Positions 12,042-23,116 of a stretch of 64,000 nucleotides of DNA are shown here, one piece after another. The notes under the pieces were generated by a model. The model ran no database searches, had not been told where the DNA came from, and worked only from the letters and a program-made list of their open reading frames with translations. A program made the translations under genes and the position numbers. Each line of letters begins with the position of its first letter. Position 1 is the stretch's first letter. The stretch comes from Rotaria sordida (lineage: Eukaryota; Rotifera; Eurotatoria; Philodinida; Philodinidae), in assembly GCA_905250125.1 (NCBI GenBank), contig CAJNOL010000385.1, positions 84,402-148,401 of the forward strand, given 5' to 3'.

Positions 12042-12540
12042 ACAGAACTCTATTCTACAGTTTTTCGTTATTATATCACTGCTTTGTAATAGAGATCACA
12101 TTGATGAAAACTGAGTAATGCTGTTGCACAGAAAAAAAATCACATTTTTTGATGCGATAATTCTATTAGCTGCATGGAAAACCAATAAACTTACTTTTCA
12201 TAAACGCACAGCTACTCGTATGTATTCGAATATTCGAAAAAGAAAAAGTCAAGTCTTCAAACAAAGAACAACTAAAATGAATCTCACTTGTTTGCGCTAT
12301 AGACTGTCGAATGAAAAGAAAGAAAGAAAACGTTATCGATGTAAAAAAAACCAACACTCAACATTTTCCTTTACTTTCCTACTCAATGAGTCAGGATGAC
12401 GTCAGACACATTCGTGATAGGTAGAGTAATGGCTAATGCAAAAGTTCTTGAACAGCAGTCAAATTCTGTTGTTTTCAAAAAGAAAAAAACTCTTATAATC
12501 GGTAAAATGTATAATGTTTTTGATACTAAAAAAAAATTGT

Positions 12541-12790
12541 ATGTTTCAATCGAAAATGGATTATAATGAATTTTCAAAAATTATTGGTGTCTATATGGAT
12601 TTTGACGAACTGAGTTCATCGGTTCAAGAACATCTCGATCTTATTGATAAACAATTGTAAGCAGTCAGTTTCTTTGATCAACGTTAAAATAATCTACTGA
12701 AGTTTTCTTTTTTTTTCATTACTGTACATTATAATCTTACGTCTATTACGTAAACAATAAGTAAAGAAACAAATGATCGATGTTTTTCAT
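12541..12790 (+). other. Possible short exons, gene not recognised
   Basis: A 39-codon reading frame (12541-12660) runs into a good donor (CAATT then GTAAGC near 12655). A second short open stretch ends at CAG then GTAAAT near 12800. These may be pieces of a small or decayed gene. No domain was recognised. Confidence 0.15.
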
Positions 12791-12799
12791 CAATCTTAT

Positions 12800-14935
12800 C
12801 AGGTAAATCAAAACAACAACAACAATCGATTAATCAATTTCAATGAGACAGATCTGAAAAAGAATAATGATCATGGTTATGAGCTTCGTTTTTATCTGAA
12901 TCATTTCTAGGCAACGGAACGAATATTTGAAAAGAATGAACTCAATTTTGAAACATGAACATATCAGTGCCGATAGAGCACACAGATACCTTCACATCGG
13001 AAGTTCTCGAAAATCGTTGAGTTCTGTCAGATTTTAGCAGGTGAATCGTAAGAATCATCCTCATTCATTTTCTTCATCGCTCTCTTATCTATTGCTTCAC
13101 TTCTACATCTTTCATGAACCCATTGTGAGATCATTTCCAGTTTGCCTATTGAAAACGACAAGTTTTCATTCAAATTCTAACACTATCGATCGACAATTAT
13201 GAATCTAATAGATAAATAACGATACTGAGTTGATGAAATTTAGAGCAGCTCATTCTCAAATTAATTTAAGGATAGTTTCTTGTGTGATTAAATCGAAAAA
13301 TCGCACTCACATCTTCATTTCGCCTAAAATCTAAAGACTTTAAATGATTTCTATTCTCAACATGTGGGGCGTGGGCTTTTATTAGAAGAAAACTCACAAC
13401 GACGCTTCGCCCATACGCACATCCCGCACACAGTCCACACTCACATCCTGTTCCATTCCATTCAGAGTTCTGGCCGATCAATTTTTAATTAATTCACCGA
13501 CACCCTAAAGATTGCAGAAATTAGACAACTACCAACATTGAAACTTGAACTACTTTCTATGTTATACAATTGTATGGTAGATCTCTATCTGGAAATGTTT
13601 TATCATGCCGTCATAATGGAACGAGAAAGTCAACGACGAAAGTGTGCTAATGTTCGATAAAGTGATGAATGCCATTATACGTAAATACATGCGTATAACT
13701 GCCTATAATAGTAGATGCTAGCATATTTCGTGTTGCCATTAGAATTCATGAAAATTTACTTTTTCCATCGATTATAATTCATGCTATTAAAAATTATCAA
13801 TAAAATAATTCCATAGACTTCAAAGTCTAGGATTTTCAAAATGGTACTTCATTTCAAATGTTCGATGTATCGGTTTGCATTGATGACATTTATCTTTATG
13901 ATTTTCTAGCTAGATTTGACAGAACAATCACATTTCTTTCAGAGATCTTCTTATTTCTTGTACAGCGAGAAAATTGAATTCATCGTTTCCTCCACGTATC
14001 ACAGACTGTGACAGACATATCGAAAACGGTTCTGCATAGTCGCATCTTTAAAATCACTTTGTACAATCATGTGTTTTCGAACAAGCGGTTTGCATGTTAT
14101 TCAATTGTTCTACAAATAAACCTTGCTCATTGTCTCTTCATTGCATCATCAGTATTGCCAATGAGTTGTGCAATACTTGCGACTTGTATTTAGGATGGTA
14201 AAAAATTACATTAACCATTTTCTTCTCTTACATGCATGTGTCAGAGTCAATAAGAAACGAAGGTATATGACTCAGCATTGTCGTTTTCGCGACATCATTG
14301 GAATTTTTCTTTTTACACGAATGAGTAATAGTAATAAATAAAATGTTGTGGTAATTTTTTTTAGAACTAAAACGTTGTATTCATATTATGGACAAACATG
14401 GAATGCATAAAACAACAAGCAGGTATTGTCATTTTCATTGTCTGAATAGTCACAGTCATTGTAGTAGTCTATATGAGTCTGTTATGAAACATTGTTAGAC
14501 AAAAAAAATCTCAAGATTTTCATGTCAGACTTTCGGTATTGTTGTTTATCATTACGCATAGTCAGTACGTCTACTCGTTTCATAATCAGTATCATAATCT
14601 ACGAGAAAGAAAAGATGCAAAGGGGAAACATTTTTTTTTCTTTGTATCATACTTTCATAGTAGTATCAGATGTTGCAAGCAAACTACATGCATGTGTTCT
14701 CATGTCATATGATATTCTTACTTTCTCTGTTTCTCCCTTAATAAGCGCATATTTTTCGTATAATGATTATAACTTGCCATGTGAACAGTACAATAGATCT
14801 ATTTCGTTTTCTCTTGAGCAATGTGAGCATTAAATATACAAGAAAGATATACATTCTAGTTTTACTATGTTGATTATTGCTTTCTTAAGTCTAAATATAC
14901 TTATGTAAATTTGACATAGGCACAAACAAAATCAC
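12800..14935. other. Intergenic
   Basis: No supportable gene apart from the possible short exons just before it. One telomere-like hairpin lies at 13363-13452. Confidence 0.4.
13363..13452. repeat. Telomere-like hairpin
   Basis: Short G arm TGTGGGGCGTGGGC, loop containing AGAAGAAAAC, then a longer C arm (CGCCCATACGCACATCCC and CCACACTCACATCC). It mirrors the copy at 562-715, where the G arm is the long one. Confidence 0.65.
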
Positions 14936-16360
14936 ATGTTGCCACTACAAAATGGTGATTCCATACCTAATTATTCTTCTTCTGATTTCAATGAACTATA
15001 CGAATTCTTTAAAGGGTCAAAGATTTTATTGATCTTCAAGTTACCTCTATTTCTAATTGGAACTGTACTTTATATTATTTATTATATCGGGAAAAGTCTA
15101 ATTGTACAATTGACTCGTTGGTGTTATGACATGATAATCTTTTTTGCTTCGCTTATCGAGAATATATTTTATCATATAATATTAGCCTGCAAACAATTGG
15201 CAAGATTCGTTCAATATTTGAGTCTAGAATTTTACAGCAAAGTACTAAAGCCTATCGGAATTTTGATTAACAATCGTATACTTCCAACAATCTATAATGG
15301 AATTCGATTCATTATAAATAAGATAGTGTGGTTCGGTTTCCAGTTCTACCAACACATCATTCTACCATCGGTAGTAGTTTTTAATAAATATATCATCGTA
15401 CCAACTATAAGTTTATTCAAAGACATTTGTACTGACTTGTACAATACCATCTATTTACTGTTGATCATTCTTCGAGAAATATCAATTTGGATACGGAAAT
15501 ATATCATCAAAACATTATGTGTATTTATGTATTATAATATGCTGTTGCCTTTCATCCATGCTATTAGGAAAATCTATTCATTCGTCTACATTCAAATATT
15601 AATACCAGTATATAGGCTACTAGTTTATATTCTGTCAAGTATTTGCTGCATAATATGTCAATCGATTTTCGGTGCTACTGCGTATTTTATGCGTACTATT
15701 GATCACACTTGCCATGCAGGTAAAGTCATACATCGCTATATCCTCAAGCCTTTCTTTCATGGTATATTTATTATCTGTTCATTTGTCTATATTCAAATAT
15801 TAATACCAGTATATTGGCTAATAGTTTATATTATGTCAAGTTTTCAGTACATATTACATCAATTGATTCTCTATGCTACTATGTATTTTATGTGTGCTAT
15901 TGATCAGGCTTGTCGTGCATGCAGAGCCATACATCACTATGTTATCGAACCTTTCTTTCATGGTATATTTATNNNNNNNNNNGCCATACATCACTATGTT
16001 ATCGAACCTTTCTTTCATGGTATATTTATGATCTGCGCATATGTCTGCATTCAGGTTTTACTACCAGTAAAAAGATTTTTGGCTTACATTCCATCAATAA
16101 TTTGGTTTAAATTATGTCAATTCGTTTTCTATCCAACTGGCTGTGCGTTTTTTACACTTACCTACTTTTTCTATGAATCTGTATGGAAGCCATTACACAA
16201 AACACTGTCGGCAGTGTCACGATTATTCATCAATATGTTCACTTCGATTATAAAGACAGTTCATGATTTACTACGTGCAACTGCTTGTACAATTTCAACA
16301 GCAGGAAATGCTATCAAGTCTGCAATGCGTGCTATCTATAACTCGTTGAGATCTGTATGA
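14936..16360 (+). CDS. Repeat-built multi-pass membrane protein
   Basis: 474 codons as assembled, including four X codons from a 10-N gap. The protein is a series of long hydrophobic or amphipathic helices with few acidic residues. The second half contains three copies of a 67-residue repeat: YSFVYIQILIPVYRLL, CSFVYIQILIPVYWLI and CAYVCIQVLLPVKRFL, each unit ending near H-Y-x-x-x-PFFHGIF. Copies 1 and 2 are 201 bp apart. Copies 2 and 3 are 258 bp apart, exactly 57 bp too many, which equals the duplicated 47 bp plus the 10 Ns. The true protein is therefore probably 455 residues. AATAAA lies at 16399. No family was recognised. Alternatives include a membrane-shaping protein or a lineage-specific gene. 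Confidence 0.65.
   Translation: MLPLQNGDSIPNYSSSDFNELYEFFKGSKILLIFKLPLFLIGTVLYIIYYIGKSLIVQLTRWCYDMIIFFASLIENIFYHIILACKQLARFVQYLSLEFYSKVLKPIGILINNRILPTIYNGIRFIINKIVWFGFQFYQHIILPSVVVFNKYIIVPTISLFKDICTDLYNTIYLLLIILREISIWIRKYIIKTLCVFMYYNMLLPFIHAIRKIYSFVYIQILIPVYRLLVYILSSICCIICQSIFGATAYFMRTIDHTCHAGKVIHRYILKPFFHGIFIICSFVYIQILIPVYWLIVYIMSSFQYILHQLILYATMYFMCAIDQACRACRAIHHYVIEPFFHGIFXXXXAIHHYVIEPFFHGIFMICAYVCIQVLLPVKRFLAYIPSIIWFKLCQFVFYPTGCAFFTLTYFFYESVWKPLHKTLSAVSRLFINMFTSIIKTVHDLLRATACTISTAGNAIKSAMRAIYNSLRSV
15926..16029. other. 10-N gap flanked by a 47-bp direct duplication
   Basis: The 47 bases before the Ns (15926-15972) recur immediately after them (15983-16029). Removing one copy plus the Ns deletes 57 bp, keeps frame and restores the 201-bp repeat period. 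This is most likely two overlapping contig ends left unmerged. Confidence 0.85.
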
Positions 16361-16398
16361 TCTTTATGCAATTGTATCCACATGTAAACATAAACTTA

Positions 16399-16404
16399 AA
16401 TAAA
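16399..16404 (+). promoter_or_regulatory. Polyadenylation signal
   Basis: AATAAA 39 bp after the stop of the multi-pass membrane protein gene. Confidence 0.5.
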
Positions 16405-16592
16405 TTTTGTCAGTGTAGTTCTTGTGACATTCAAATATGATATCTGATCGAGCAATAATGTTTGTAGATAAAAGTACTAGTAGTCTTCCATATCACACTT
16501 CATAATGAGACTAATAAAAGATCATATTGCAATAAAGTGATGGACCTAATCTTTTAAAACATTTTTGTTTTTTGCTATAACTCAGCCGTCTT

Positions 16593-16657
16593 TAGGGTGT
16601 GAGTGTGGGTGTACGTTAACTAAATATTTCCATCCACACTCCATACCTATACCCTTT
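16593..16657. repeat. Telomere-like hairpin
   Basis: AGGGTGTGAGTGTGGGTGTA, short AT loop, then CCATCCACACTCC and TATACCCT. Confidence 0.65.
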
Positions 16658-17329
16658 TTTAGTTTATTTTCGTCTCCTACGGTTCAAATAAAAACATCAA
16701 AATTCAGAGAGCATAATTAAAAATGCATGGCTTTTTTTAAAGTTTTTTTGTAAAACTTAGTAAAAATCGGCGGTTCATATTGTTTTTAAAACAAAAACAC
16801 TAAGGAACCTAAACATTTTGCAGTAAAAGTAAAAGAAAGTTTTAGCTGAATCAAATGTACTATGATTAACGAACTAGGACAATTGTCCATTGTTTTTTGT
16901 CAAAGAATTTTTCAAAAAAAGCGAACTTATGTGTAGATTTTGATGTTCTTCAGCTTTCATAGTAATTCTTGAGATAGGTCTATTAAGAGGGTATGGATTC
17001 GGTGCTGATACAATCATCAGTCATAATCATAATCTCGAAGTACATATTATAGATTTGTTCAAATCTATACAATATCAATAAACATATTTCGGCTGACACA
17101 TGAATTTTTGTTAAAATGTAATTTAATAAAAATTTCATTTGATGATAAAATATTCAAAGTTTTTTTTGACTTTCGAATTAAGTTTGAAAATTTTGAATCT
17201 CTATTATTTAATTTTTGAACTCACGTCAGTTGCTGATATTTGATCATATTTGTTTGTGACTTTTATTGTTAATTTCATCTTTCAAGATCGTTTTTTTTTT
17301 CATTTTTATTTCGAATAATCAAAATTACA

Positions 17330-18427
17330 TCAATTAAAGAATTCAAATGATCGCACTTGATATCGATTGTTCTTTCGTACTTCATCATTCATGTATTTTA
17401 ATACTTTTCGTAAATATTTTCTTGAAATAATAACAAGTTTTTTTATTTTATTCTTGTTATATATCTTAGATTGCTTTACTTCATTAAAGCAAGGATAATT
17501 CATATTTAATGTGTCTAAATATTTAAAATCAATTAAAAATAATGGTATAATTTGTGATACATGAGATAAAACTAATATATTTCCATGAGAACGTTCAATT
17601 TTTCCAACATTGTCACGTTTTGGTATTGCTGCACATCCTAAAAGAGTATTGGTAGCATTAACATATGATAATGAATAAACAGCTGAATGACTTGAATAAA
17701 TTCCACTACCAAATGCTTGACCATTTGCTGAAACAATAGTAGGTGCTTTGCTATTAGATGGATGAACTTGATTTGGTATCAAAAATCCATAACGAAGAAT
17801 ACTTTCGATATTATTTAATTTTGTACCATGATAAACTAAATCTGGGAAGTAAGAAGTATTTTCATTTAACCTTTTCATAAAATCTTTTTGGACAGATTCG
17901 TTGATAGGTGCAAGACGAATATCAGTCATATCAATACTAGGATGATCTTGAAGAGAAGATTTTATTTTTCGATGATTAATACGATAAAAATGACGACGAA
18001 AGTTCGAAAAACTTTGAAAATGTTCAACTTCGAATATTTTCGAGGAACTTGATGACACATTTGATTGAACATCGATTGATTGTTTTGATAGATATGTTGA
18101 TAGGGGATTAGATAGAATTGTTGATTTTACATGAAATTTTTCATCACATTCGAAAATCTTTGACTTTTTTAAAAAACGATCAGAACGAAATGATTTTTGT
18201 TCAGCTTGACGAGTTATTTTGTCGTTCATACAATTAACTTTAACTAGTTTTGGTTGGGATTTGAGAGCTTTCAATGAGATTGGACATGAAGATTTCTTTA
18301 ATTTTTCTTTACTTTTTTTTAATTTTAAATATTGACGAAGTTCAAATCGATCAATTTGATAATCGATGTCGAAAGGATCTTGACTTGAATTATAATCAAA
18401 TATATCATAATCACTATCTGACGCCAT
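17330..18427 (-). CDS. ART/PARP-fold (ADP-ribosyltransferase-like) protein
   Basis: 365 residues in one exon. Residues 1-180 are basic, low-complexity and without a domain. Residues 195-305 look like an ADP-ribosyltransferase of the PARP group: YHGTK (H200) for the first NAD-binding position, a GSGIYSS segment (Y244) for the second, and SQIIPLFLIDF (Q292) at the strand that carries the third residue. The reading would be an H-Y-Q triad; without the classical glutamate, mono-ADP-ribosylation or loss of activity is likelier than chain formation. The mix of Lys-rich N-terminus and C-terminal transferase suggests a nuclear or nucleic-acid-linked role, which is inference. A TTATTAG acceptor-like site lies about 10 bp before the ATG. 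Confidence 0.65.
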   Translation of the reverse strand: MASDSDYDIFDYNSSQDPFDIDYQIDRFELRQYLKLKKSKEKLKKSSCPISLKALKSQPKLVKVNCMNDKITRQAEQKSFRSDRFLKKSKIFECDEKFHVKSTILSNPLSTYLSKQSIDVQSNVSSSSSKIFEVEHFQSFSNFRRHFYRINHRKIKSSLQDHPSIDMTDIRLAPINESVQKDFMKRLNENTSYFPDLVYHGTKLNNIESILRYGFLIPNQVHPSNSKAPTIVSANGQAFGSGIYSSHSAVYSLSYVNATNTLLGCAAIPKRDNVGKIERSHGNILVLSHVSQIIPLFLIDFKYLDTLNMNYPCFNEVKQSKIYNKNKIKKLVIISRKYLRKVLKYMNDEVRKNNRYQVRSFEFFN

Positions 18428-20577
18428 ATTTTGACTATTCTAATAAATAAATCAACATTAATTATTATCAGTTTCAAAATTTCTATCTTGAGAAAGGTGA
18501 TGTCGACATGCTTACGAATTTTGTTGTTTATACAATCAAGATGGAACTTTTCTTGAATGATAATTTTTCAAAACTTTAACTTATGTTAGGTCATCATTTC
18601 TATGTGTAGATATAAACGTACGATCAATATTCATTGAATACTATTTCTTCAATTCGAATCATCACTAGATAAAGCGATTCAATAAAATACTCTACAATTT
18701 TTAAAAAAATGGCTTGACAATCAATAAATATTGTGAAATGTTCAAAACAGAATAGATAATTTTAAAAAACAACGATAAATATGAAAGTTTTATAACGAAT
18801 TTTAGAATATCATCATCGGAAGGAGTTTTAGTATTGAACTAACTGTTTTAGACGTATATCATTAGAACAACATTCTACAGTCTTAATTGTATAATCAACG
18901 AAGGAGAAAGCTTTATAGATGCTACTAACTAGACTGAAAGCAGACATATAGCTGAAGATGACGACGAGCAACAACACATAGGATTGACGATTAGCTGAAG
19001 ATGAAGACTGATTTTTCATATTTATAGCTCTCTTTTGATAAAGTTAAAATGTATTATATACTACCAATAGATAGGTTCAGATAAATCTCGGTAGTCTCTC
19101 ATGTATTGAACTGTGAGAAATTTACAATGAAAAAACTTACCAAATCTGTAGAAACTTGATAATACAATTAGAAGACTAGAAATAAAATATATTCTATTCT
19201 AAATGTATAATACAACAATAGAAAAAAAAAGCTTCAGCATATATAAAATATGATAGACATTACGAAAGAATAGCGAAAAATTACGAAATTTTCTGTTTCT
19301 TTTATGACATATATTTTTGATACAAAAGGTATTGAGAAATTCTGATTATATGAATCAATGAAGCTTTCCATAAAAAGACGATATTTTTTGAAGGAACGAC
19401 GCGTCAGACATAGTAGAAGATTTTTTAACTAATTTAGTTTCTTACAAAATTGGAATTTTAGTTAGTATATTTACATTGAAACACATCTACCTTTGAGAGT
19501 TTTAGATTGAAAAATCGTAGAAAACTGTAGTCAATATTAATTCTAAACTTTATAAAAGTTAAAAATCTTTTCCCGATTCTCTCAAATGATTGTTATTATT
19601 TGAAAAGCATTTTTTAATTAAAATTTATGAGAATAAATAAGAGGTAATAAAACATTCAGAATCTTCTACTGTGGGTAGGGGTTCATTTTTTCTGCGTATT
19701 GTTTTGCATGTTTTTATTTTACATAAGTATTAAGAAAAACTTATTTCTATACTACTTTTTTTGATCTTCTTTAATTTGATCAATCTCATGAAATCGAAGC
19801 TGATTTCTATGCTTTGTAAGTCTATAGGCATTATTAATTTTATAGAAGAGATGTCACTCAAATGAAAGTAAAGAATAGTTTTATGATATGCTAAGAAAAT
19901 AATCGAAAGATGAAATAGTTGGTTCCCGAAGTTCAAAATCATTTGATATGAAGAGAAGTATACTGTTTTAATTTGAGGGCATGGATAAAGTTTATATAAT
20001 TTTTTAAATTGTTTTGAACTATCTGCTCTACTTCTCTTTTATTTATTATTAAAAAATATATGAAATTTTTAATCATTAGTTTGTGATACATCTTAGTTGT
20101 CTTCTAAAAGGATCAAAAGCAAATTCTAGTCAGTTGAACTTCCCCAAATCATCTTCTATTAAGTAATCGTTCTATATTTTTATTATAGCAGTTGAGTCAA
20201 TGTTTTACAATAAAGAGTCTTCTCGTATACTACATGTCATTTCTTTCTGCATTGAAAATCAACTTTTCCAATAATAATTATCTTTCTTGAATAGTAAACG
20301 ACCCAATAATGGAACAATGTACAAAACAACAACAATTAAGTTTCTTATTTATTTAAACCGAATATTAACAAAAAAAAAACATAAGATATTTCATTAATAC
20401 ATGTAAACGTTACTATCATAAATGTAATTTCGACCAGACAAGTTTTAACATATAATCATGAAGAAGTATCTTAGGTTTAAACGATATTTTCAAATTTTTG
20501 AACCACTTATTAATTGTTCCCAAGAAACACAATAAGTACAAATGACGAGTATTCTCTCTAGTATTTTCTAATAGAAA
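18428..20577. other. AT-rich region, no firm gene
   Basis: The only notable ORF is a 63-codon minus-strand frame (18828-19019) with one hydrophobic helix at residues 14-36; it may be a small membrane protein or chance. Confidence 0.35.
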
Positions 20578-21425
20578 TTATTTTACTGGTTCTAAATCCT
20601 TCATGTACATTTTTATTGTAAGATATTGTAGTTGAGGACATAAAGCAACAAGCATGCTAATTTTTTTTGTAATATATAAACTTCTTTAAAAGTCATATTT
20701 GTAATTCTATTTTTATTACTGACTAATCGAAAAGTTACACTTAGTTGAATTGACATATAATCATTTCTATAAAAAGGCATCGATTGAAATATCAATGTAT
20801 GAACATTAGAAGTACAGCATAATAATTCGATTAGTTTTTCTTTTAAAGATAAATGGTAACATTCAAAAACTAGTATTTACAATTGTTCCGAAAGAAAAAT
20901 ACGACTAAGAATGTTTGAAATTGAATTATGAGTGGTACACAAAAACCAGTTTTGAAAGTAAGATTAGCAGCATTTGGAAAATAATTCATACAATCGATAA
21001 TTTTCTCTTCCACTTTGAATTCGAATATAAAATTAGTTTCAGAAGAGTTTATATATGTTTTTTTCAGTCGATTTATGACATAATACGTAATGTTTTCTTC
21101 TAAAAAAGAAACTATCAATATATACATTCTATAATTAAAAAACTTATCTATTGATATCTATAGGGATCTATTGAATGGAATATTATCCGATCTGAATATC
21201 TTCATTCAACTGATTATTATTACTATTATTATCAGTTATATTGATTAGCCATCTTTTATTATTCATACATTTAGTGTCTCCATCATAATCTATTCAGACG
21301 TGTAAATCTTAAATTGTAGCGAAAAGATCGACGACCAGGTGTTCATATTTATTAAAACTTACACCATTCAATGTGAGAAAAATACGTGGCAAATGATTTA
21401 ATGTAGGTAGGCGTGTTTTTGTTTG
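20578..21425 (-). pseudogene. Decayed F-box/LRR-type gene
   Basis: The minus strand ends with ...CPQLQYLTIKMYMKDLEPVK then a stop (20578-20580), a C-terminal signature I associate with the large bdelloid F-box/LRR family. Upstream, in shifting frames, lie further family-like pieces: FKVEEKIIDCMNYFPNAANL (around 20960-21030) and LPTLNHLPRIFLTLNGVSFN (around 21350-21420). Several frameshifts and stops separate them and no F-box start is left. An intact family member is at 32877-34643. Confidence 0.6.
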
Positions 21426-21739
21426 TTGTGTCCAATATTTTGACTGTAACTGTTAGCTATTTAATCGGATTTCACACCCTCAATAGTTGATAATAATGTA
21501 TTATCATCATTATATACTCCTCCCTAAAATAATATAAAGTCCTATGTGGTATCAGTCAAGTTGGTAACCCCCATATATCTCATAAATAAGTTCATTAGAA
21601 AGATCTTCAAAATATGGGATTAATTTTCTTGATAAACTGGAACAAAAAAAGAAAATTTAGATTAAAGAATATATTCTAATGACTCATTAATTGTAATTTT
21701 CATTTCGTGTCTTTTTTTCTTTTGCTATCATCATAATTA

Positions 21740-22060
21740 TGAAAAGATTCATGTATCGAAACTCGTAGAATTTCCTGATATCAGTCGTTTAAACGTTGAG
21801 AATTTCGAACCATTCATATGTAAAAAAATTCGTGTGTCGAAACTTTTGGAAGTTATTGATATCAACCGTTTAAACATTTAGAATTTTGAATTCTGGAAAT
21901 TTGAAAAAACTCATATCTAAAGACTCTTCAAAGTCGATGAAACTAGCTGTCTAAACGGTTACAATCTACTATAAAAAAGATGTCTGAAATATTTGCTGCT
22001 TCACTATGTTGAGGTATTGAAGCATACGTTGTTTAAACATTTGAATTTTCGAAATGGTTA
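21740..22060. repeat. Degenerate 81-bp tandem repeat
   Basis: The motif GT(T/C)TAAAC recurs at 21787, 21868, 21949 and 22031, spacing 81, 81 and 82 bp. Surrounding bases (TCGAAACT..., GATATCA.C.GTTTAAAC, GAATTT.GAA) repeat too. The period is a multiple of three and one frame reads a loose 27-residue unit, but with stops. Confidence 0.65.
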
Positions 22061-22695
22061 ATTTAACAAATATGTGGAAAGAATAACGTCCAGTTCGTCT
22101 AACTTTGAAGTGTGAACATGGTTAGTAACTATCGCAGAAACTTAAAGCGTTTACATGTTAATAATGCCAGCTTTAGAGGTGTTCAAACGCTTGCAAATAT
22201 TCAACAGACAAAATATGGACGTTTTCACCGGTGGAATTTTAGAATCCTGAGTGTTTACACGTTCATCTTTTTTTCTAACGCGTGTAGACATATAAACCTA
22301 CATCCACTAATCATGTACATATCGATAGACACACCAACACTCCACACCACGTACTCGTCACAAGTAACACTCACATTCTCATAGAACTTTCCTAGTATAT
22401 TTATTATTTAATCAATGCAAATAAATGCAGTCGTTAGATTATTAATACTGCAGCATGTTTCCTGGTTAGTAAAATTGCAAAAATATTTAAATTTAATATG
22501 GCTTTGTTGGATGGCTCTAAAGAAAAGTATGAAATTCAAACCAAAAATATACTGCATGATTGAAAGTAGAAGAATTTTGCAAAAAAAAACTCAATTCTAT
22601 TGTCATTATTGTTGTTGATTGAAGTGTCCAGCAATGGTGACACTCTTCGAACAGAATATTTCAAACTGAATAGTATTTTCATGCATAATCTACGA

Positions 22696-22772
22696 TTGTG
22701 TGTGACTATGTATGTGAGTGCAGGTGTAGGCATGGTCTCTGGTTATTTGTTACCTCTCATGTACACTCACAT
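22696..22772. repeat. Telomere-like hairpin, degenerate
   Basis: GTGTGTGACTATGTATGTGA and GTGCAGGTGTAGG, then TGTACACTCACATCC. A weaker C-rich stretch also lies at 22330-22375. Confidence 0.45.
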
Positions 22773-23116
22773 CCAATTTCAGTTTTTGAAGCTGTATATC
22801 ATACAGATTTTGGTTAATTTTTTCTGTAGGATTCTCTACTTTGTGTATTTCTCACTTACTTTATTCAATACGTTCGAAATATAATGAGCAATATTCCAAG
22901 TAAACAGCTTCTGAATGTCTTTCAAATTAAAAATAATTCGATTCAATATATCATAAAATATAGAAGTATTCTATAGTAATATAAAGATATACATTATTCA
23001 AAATTTAAAAATTATACAAAGTATTTTCTTGTGATTATTCAATGCGAATTCACCTAGTACGATAGCATGTTTTTCCACATGATCTTCTAATATTAGCTTA
23101 GGTACGCAAGTTTTAT

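Noticed and set aside
12118-12399. 93-codon ORF upstream of the RING gene
   Set aside because: Lys/Arg/Thr-rich AT-biased frame overlapped by an opposite ORF, no domain.
21740-22060. CRISPR-like array
   Set aside because: Units are continuous degenerate tandem repeats without constant repeats and unique spacers, in a eukaryotic genome.
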